Part shown: positions 15,650 through 17,139 of the stretch, piece by piece
Layout: each line of letters opens with the position of its first letter
Numbering within the stretch: the stretch's first letter is position 1
Source: Phycisphaerae bacterium
Lineage (GTDB): Bacteria > Planctomycetota > Phycisphaerae > UBA1845 > PWPN01
Direction of reading: 5' to 3'
DNA: 17,139 nt
Assembly: GCA_026647385.1 (NCBI GenBank)
Contig: JAPKGY010000009.1
Location: 1 to 17,139, forward strand
Position numbers and translations under genes: made by a program
The notes under the pieces: model-generated
Databases searched by the model: none
What the model was told of the DNA's origin: nothing
What the model saw: only the letters and a program-made list of their open reading frames with translations

Positions 15650-16354
15650 TCACCGGCCCTCCGGCGACGAAGCCGTCGGCGCCGAGGGCGGCAGATCCGG
15701 TATTGGCGGCTCGGCGGGCATCCGGGCCCGCGGACCGCGGAACGCCACCCGTGCCACCCTCCAGAACTCCGAGGATCCTCCGGAGGCGGTCTGTTGGACC
15801 AAGGTCACCTCGATCGTCGCGGGCTGGCGGTCAGCCGGCTCGGTCGCCGTCGGGTCGTGGGCCGCGTCGTAGAGCACGATCGCGGCGGGCTTCGATTCCA
15901 GAACCGTCTTTTCCACGCGCATCCTGGCGATCGCCGCCTTCTGCTCGATCTCGAAACTCCTGACGTAGTGGCTGACGATCGGTGCCCAGTGGTTGATGAC
16001 GTCGTAAATGCGCTTGTCGCGGAGTTGGGCAAGCCGCTCCCGCGCTTTCTGATCCATGCCCGCCGCCAGCCGCCTCTCGATCTCGTCGAATGCCCCGAGC
16101 GAGAAGGTCACCCGGAAGGCCTTCCGCTGGGCCGGGCGGTCCTTCGCCTGGGCCGCCTCGACGTCCTCGCGGATCGAACGGAGCAGCACGTAGACCACCT
16201 GCTCCGGCGTGGCCTGCTCGTCGAGCGTCAGACCGTATGCCTCGACAACCTTCACGTCCGTGGGAGGAATCTCCACCGGCTGACTGCAACCGGCAAACGT
16301 CAGCGGCACGACGACCAGCGCCGCCAGCCCGACCGCACGCCGCCCATCGACCAT
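15650..16354 (-). CDS. Small lipoprotein of unknown function
   Basis: A 234-residue putative lipoprotein. The signal peptide reads MVDGRR, a hydrophobic run to about residue 19, then TFAGC with the lipidated cysteine at 23; the lipobox has F at -3, which is off-consensus. The mature part is mostly helical and charged (EQVVYVLLRSIREDVEAAQAKD, FDEIERRLAAGMDQKARERL, RIYDVINHWAPIVSHYVRSF). It ends with a strand-rich region (PATIEVTLVQQT, EFWRVARVAF) and a proline-rich tail. This layout is that of a solute- or scaffold-associated lipoprotein with a C-terminal sheet, but no named family is recognised. A start at ATG 16390 adds 12 residues; the shorter start gives a standard signal peptide and fits the promoter position. 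The open frame continues upstream opposite the HIT gene, which is spurious. Confidence 0.8.
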   Translation of the reverse strand: MVDGRRAVGLAALVVVPLTFAGCSQPVEIPPTDVKVVEAYGLTLDEQATPEQVVYVLLRSIREDVEAAQAKDRPAQRKAFRVTFSLGAFDEIERRLAAGMDQKARERLAQLRDKRIYDVINHWAPIVSHYVRSFEIEQKAAIARMRVEKTVLESKPAAIVLYDAAHDPTATEPADRQPATIEVTLVQQTASGGSSEFWRVARVAFRGPRARMPAEPPIPDLPPSAPTASSPEGR

Positions 16355-16398
16355 AAACCCATGTCCGCAAAGTGGTTTGCTCGTGTCCATGGCGGGCA

Positions 16399-16426
16399 AG
16401 TCTAGCACATTCGCCGCCTGATGCAA
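16399..16426 (-). promoter_or_regulatory. Putative promoter of the small lipoprotein gene
   Basis: On the minus strand TTGCAT (16426-16421) and TAGACT (16404-16399) are 16 bp apart. Transcription would begin near 16392, which makes ATG 16354 (about 40-bp leader) more likely than ATG 16390. Confidence 0.4.
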
Positions 16427-16429
16427 CGC

Positions 16430-16458
16430 TTGCCCCACCAAGCCCCGGCCGGTAGACT
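16430..16458 (+). promoter_or_regulatory. Putative promoter of the HIT gene
   Basis: TTGCCC (16430-16435) and TAGACT (16453-16458) have a 17-bp spacer. The -10 box ends 10 bp before the start codon, so the transcript may be nearly leaderless, in line with the absence of a Shine-Dalgarno sequence there. Confidence 0.35.
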
Positions 16459-16468
16459 CGGACCCACC

Positions 16469-16993
16469 ATGGGCGAACACAGCGAAAACCTCTGGGCCCC
16501 CTGGCGGATGGAGTACATCCGGGAGCTGGCGGGCAAGGACGACGGTTGCTTCCTCTGCCGGTACGCCGGCGCGCCCGAACAGGACGCCCGGAACCGAGTC
16601 ATCTGGCGAGGGCCGACCTGCCTGACAACCTTCAACCAGTTCCCGTACAACAACGGGCACCTGCTCATCGCCCCGCTCGCCCACAAGGCCAACCTCGAGG
16701 AACTCGACGACAACTGCCTGAGCGAGTTGATCCGCACCGTCCGCGACACCCAGCGCCTGCTCAAAGCCACGATCTCGCCCCACGGGTTCAACGTCGGCCT
16801 GAACTTCGGACGATGCGCCGGGGCAGGCCTGCCCGCACACCTCCACGTCCACGTCGTGCCCCGCTGGGACGGCGATACGAATTTCATGGCCGTCGTCGGC
16901 AACTCGCGGGTCATCTCCCAGTCCATCGAGGCCCTGCTCGCCCTGATGCGAACCGCCGCCAACGATCTGGGCCTGCCCCCGGTGCGGGGATGA
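16469..16993 (+). CDS. HIT-family nucleotide hydrolase/phosphorylase (Ap4A-type)
   Basis: A 174-residue histidine-triad protein. The triad H124-x-H126-x-H128 lies in AHLHVHVVPRW, where the last histidine is the nucleophile that takes a nucleotidyl group. It is preceded by GFNVGLNFGRCAGAGLP, as in the family. C27-x2-C30 (CFLC), together with NNGHLLIAP further on, suggests the structural zinc site of many such enzymes. The family acts on dinucleoside polyphosphates or adenylated compounds; substrate cannot be read from sequence. LWAPWRMEYI at the N-terminus is typical of the subgroup annotated as Ap4A phosphorylase-like. The start is ATG 16469; a longer frame from 16421 has no support. It is divergent from the lipoprotein gene. 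Confidence 0.92.
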   Translation: MGEHSENLWAPWRMEYIRELAGKDDGCFLCRYAGAPEQDARNRVIWRGPTCLTTFNQFPYNNGHLLIAPLAHKANLEELDDNCLSELIRTVRDTQRLLKATISPHGFNVGLNFGRCAGAGLPAHLHVHVVPRWDGDTNFMAVVGNSRVISQSIEALLALMRTAANDLGLPPVRG

Positions 16994-17017
16994 TCGCAAA
17001 AACACCAAGATCAGCGC

Positions 17018-17061
17018 GCCAATCAGAGCCCCGAGCGGAAGCGAGGGGTCCAGCTCGCCCA
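17018..17061. repeat. 44-bp direct repeat, copy 1
   Basis: Identical over 44 bp to 17096-17139, with a 78-bp period. The inside forms CCCCGAGC-GGAA-GCGAGGGG: four C-G pairs, two G-A mismatches, two more pairs and a GGAA loop, a well-built hairpin. It starts 24 bp after the HIT stop codon. Confidence 0.8.
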
Positions 17062-17095
17062 GCCGATCACCCAGCGTTAAAGCGCGCTCCTATCG

Positions 17096-17139
17096 GCCAA
17101 TCAGAGCCCCGAGCGGAAGCGAGGGGTCCAGCTCGCCCA
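17096..17139. repeat. 44-bp direct repeat, copy 2
   Basis: Second identical copy, running exactly to the window edge, so its true end and any further copies are unknown. The 34 bp between copies (17062-17095) show no similarity to the repeat apart from short GCGC runs. Confidence 0.8.

Noticed and set aside
16391..17008. Extension of the small lipoprotein frame across the HIT gene
   Set aside because: It is antisense to a clear HIT protein and its sequence has no motifs; a signal peptide starts at 16354.
17018..17139. Two-repeat start of a CRISPR array (44-bp repeats, 34-bp spacer)
   Set aside because: Sizes would fit, but only two copies are visible, no cas gene or leader is near, and the strong GNRA hairpin with G-A pairs resembles an intergenic repeat. 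Sequence beyond the edge could reopen this.

Overview
The window is GC-rich and fully covered by typical bacterial housekeeping and envelope genes. It looks like a planctomycete, probably of the Phycisphaerae or a relative. This rests on the family style of several proteins. One is a lipoprotein combining thrombospondin type 3-like calcium repeats, a dockerin-like pair and the C-terminal 'DCNxNGxPD...TGACC' cysteine pattern. Another is a membrane protein ending in a 'CxxCGYxLxGL...RCPECG' zinc ribbon. The third sign is short dispersed palindromes in the gaps. No rRNA, tRNA, transposase or complete mobile element was seen.

Layout, left to right. 66-5050 (minus strand): a multi-pass GT39/ArnT-like glycosyltransferase, the tRNA(Ile)-lysidine synthetase tilS, a 373-bp gap holding the C-terminal remnant of a nucleotidyltransferase-like gene, and a dacB-type D-Ala-D-Ala carboxypeptidase. 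5170-7928 (plus strand): a likely three-gene signalling operon made of a receiver-like protein with a proline-rich tail, a diguanylate cyclase overlapping it by 4 bp, and a small zinc-ribbon membrane protein. 7960-11869: two GT4 glycosyltransferases (minus) and a divergent GT2 glycosyltransferase (plus), probably acting on surface polysaccharide or glycoprotein. 11918-15424 (minus): the calcium-repeat/dockerin lipoprotein and formate-tetrahydrofolate ligase (fhs). 15650-16993: a small lipoprotein (minus) divergent from a HIT-family nucleotide hydrolase/transferase (plus). The right edge carries two copies of a 44-bp repeat with a 78-bp period.

The most unusual observation is that both neighbouring GT4 genes contain, in frame, a short A/T-edged palindromic insert sharing one 22-23-bp core (GGGGTC-A/G-GAAGCC flanked by A and T runs). 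This looks like a small repetitive element that inserted into linker regions of two coding genes and was kept as protein. I see no complete novel defence or biosynthetic system. The receiver-like protein/cyclase pair is the nearest thing to an uncharacterised functional module.

All assignments come from reading motifs by eye. Promoters are consensus matches only, and family names were not confirmed by any search.
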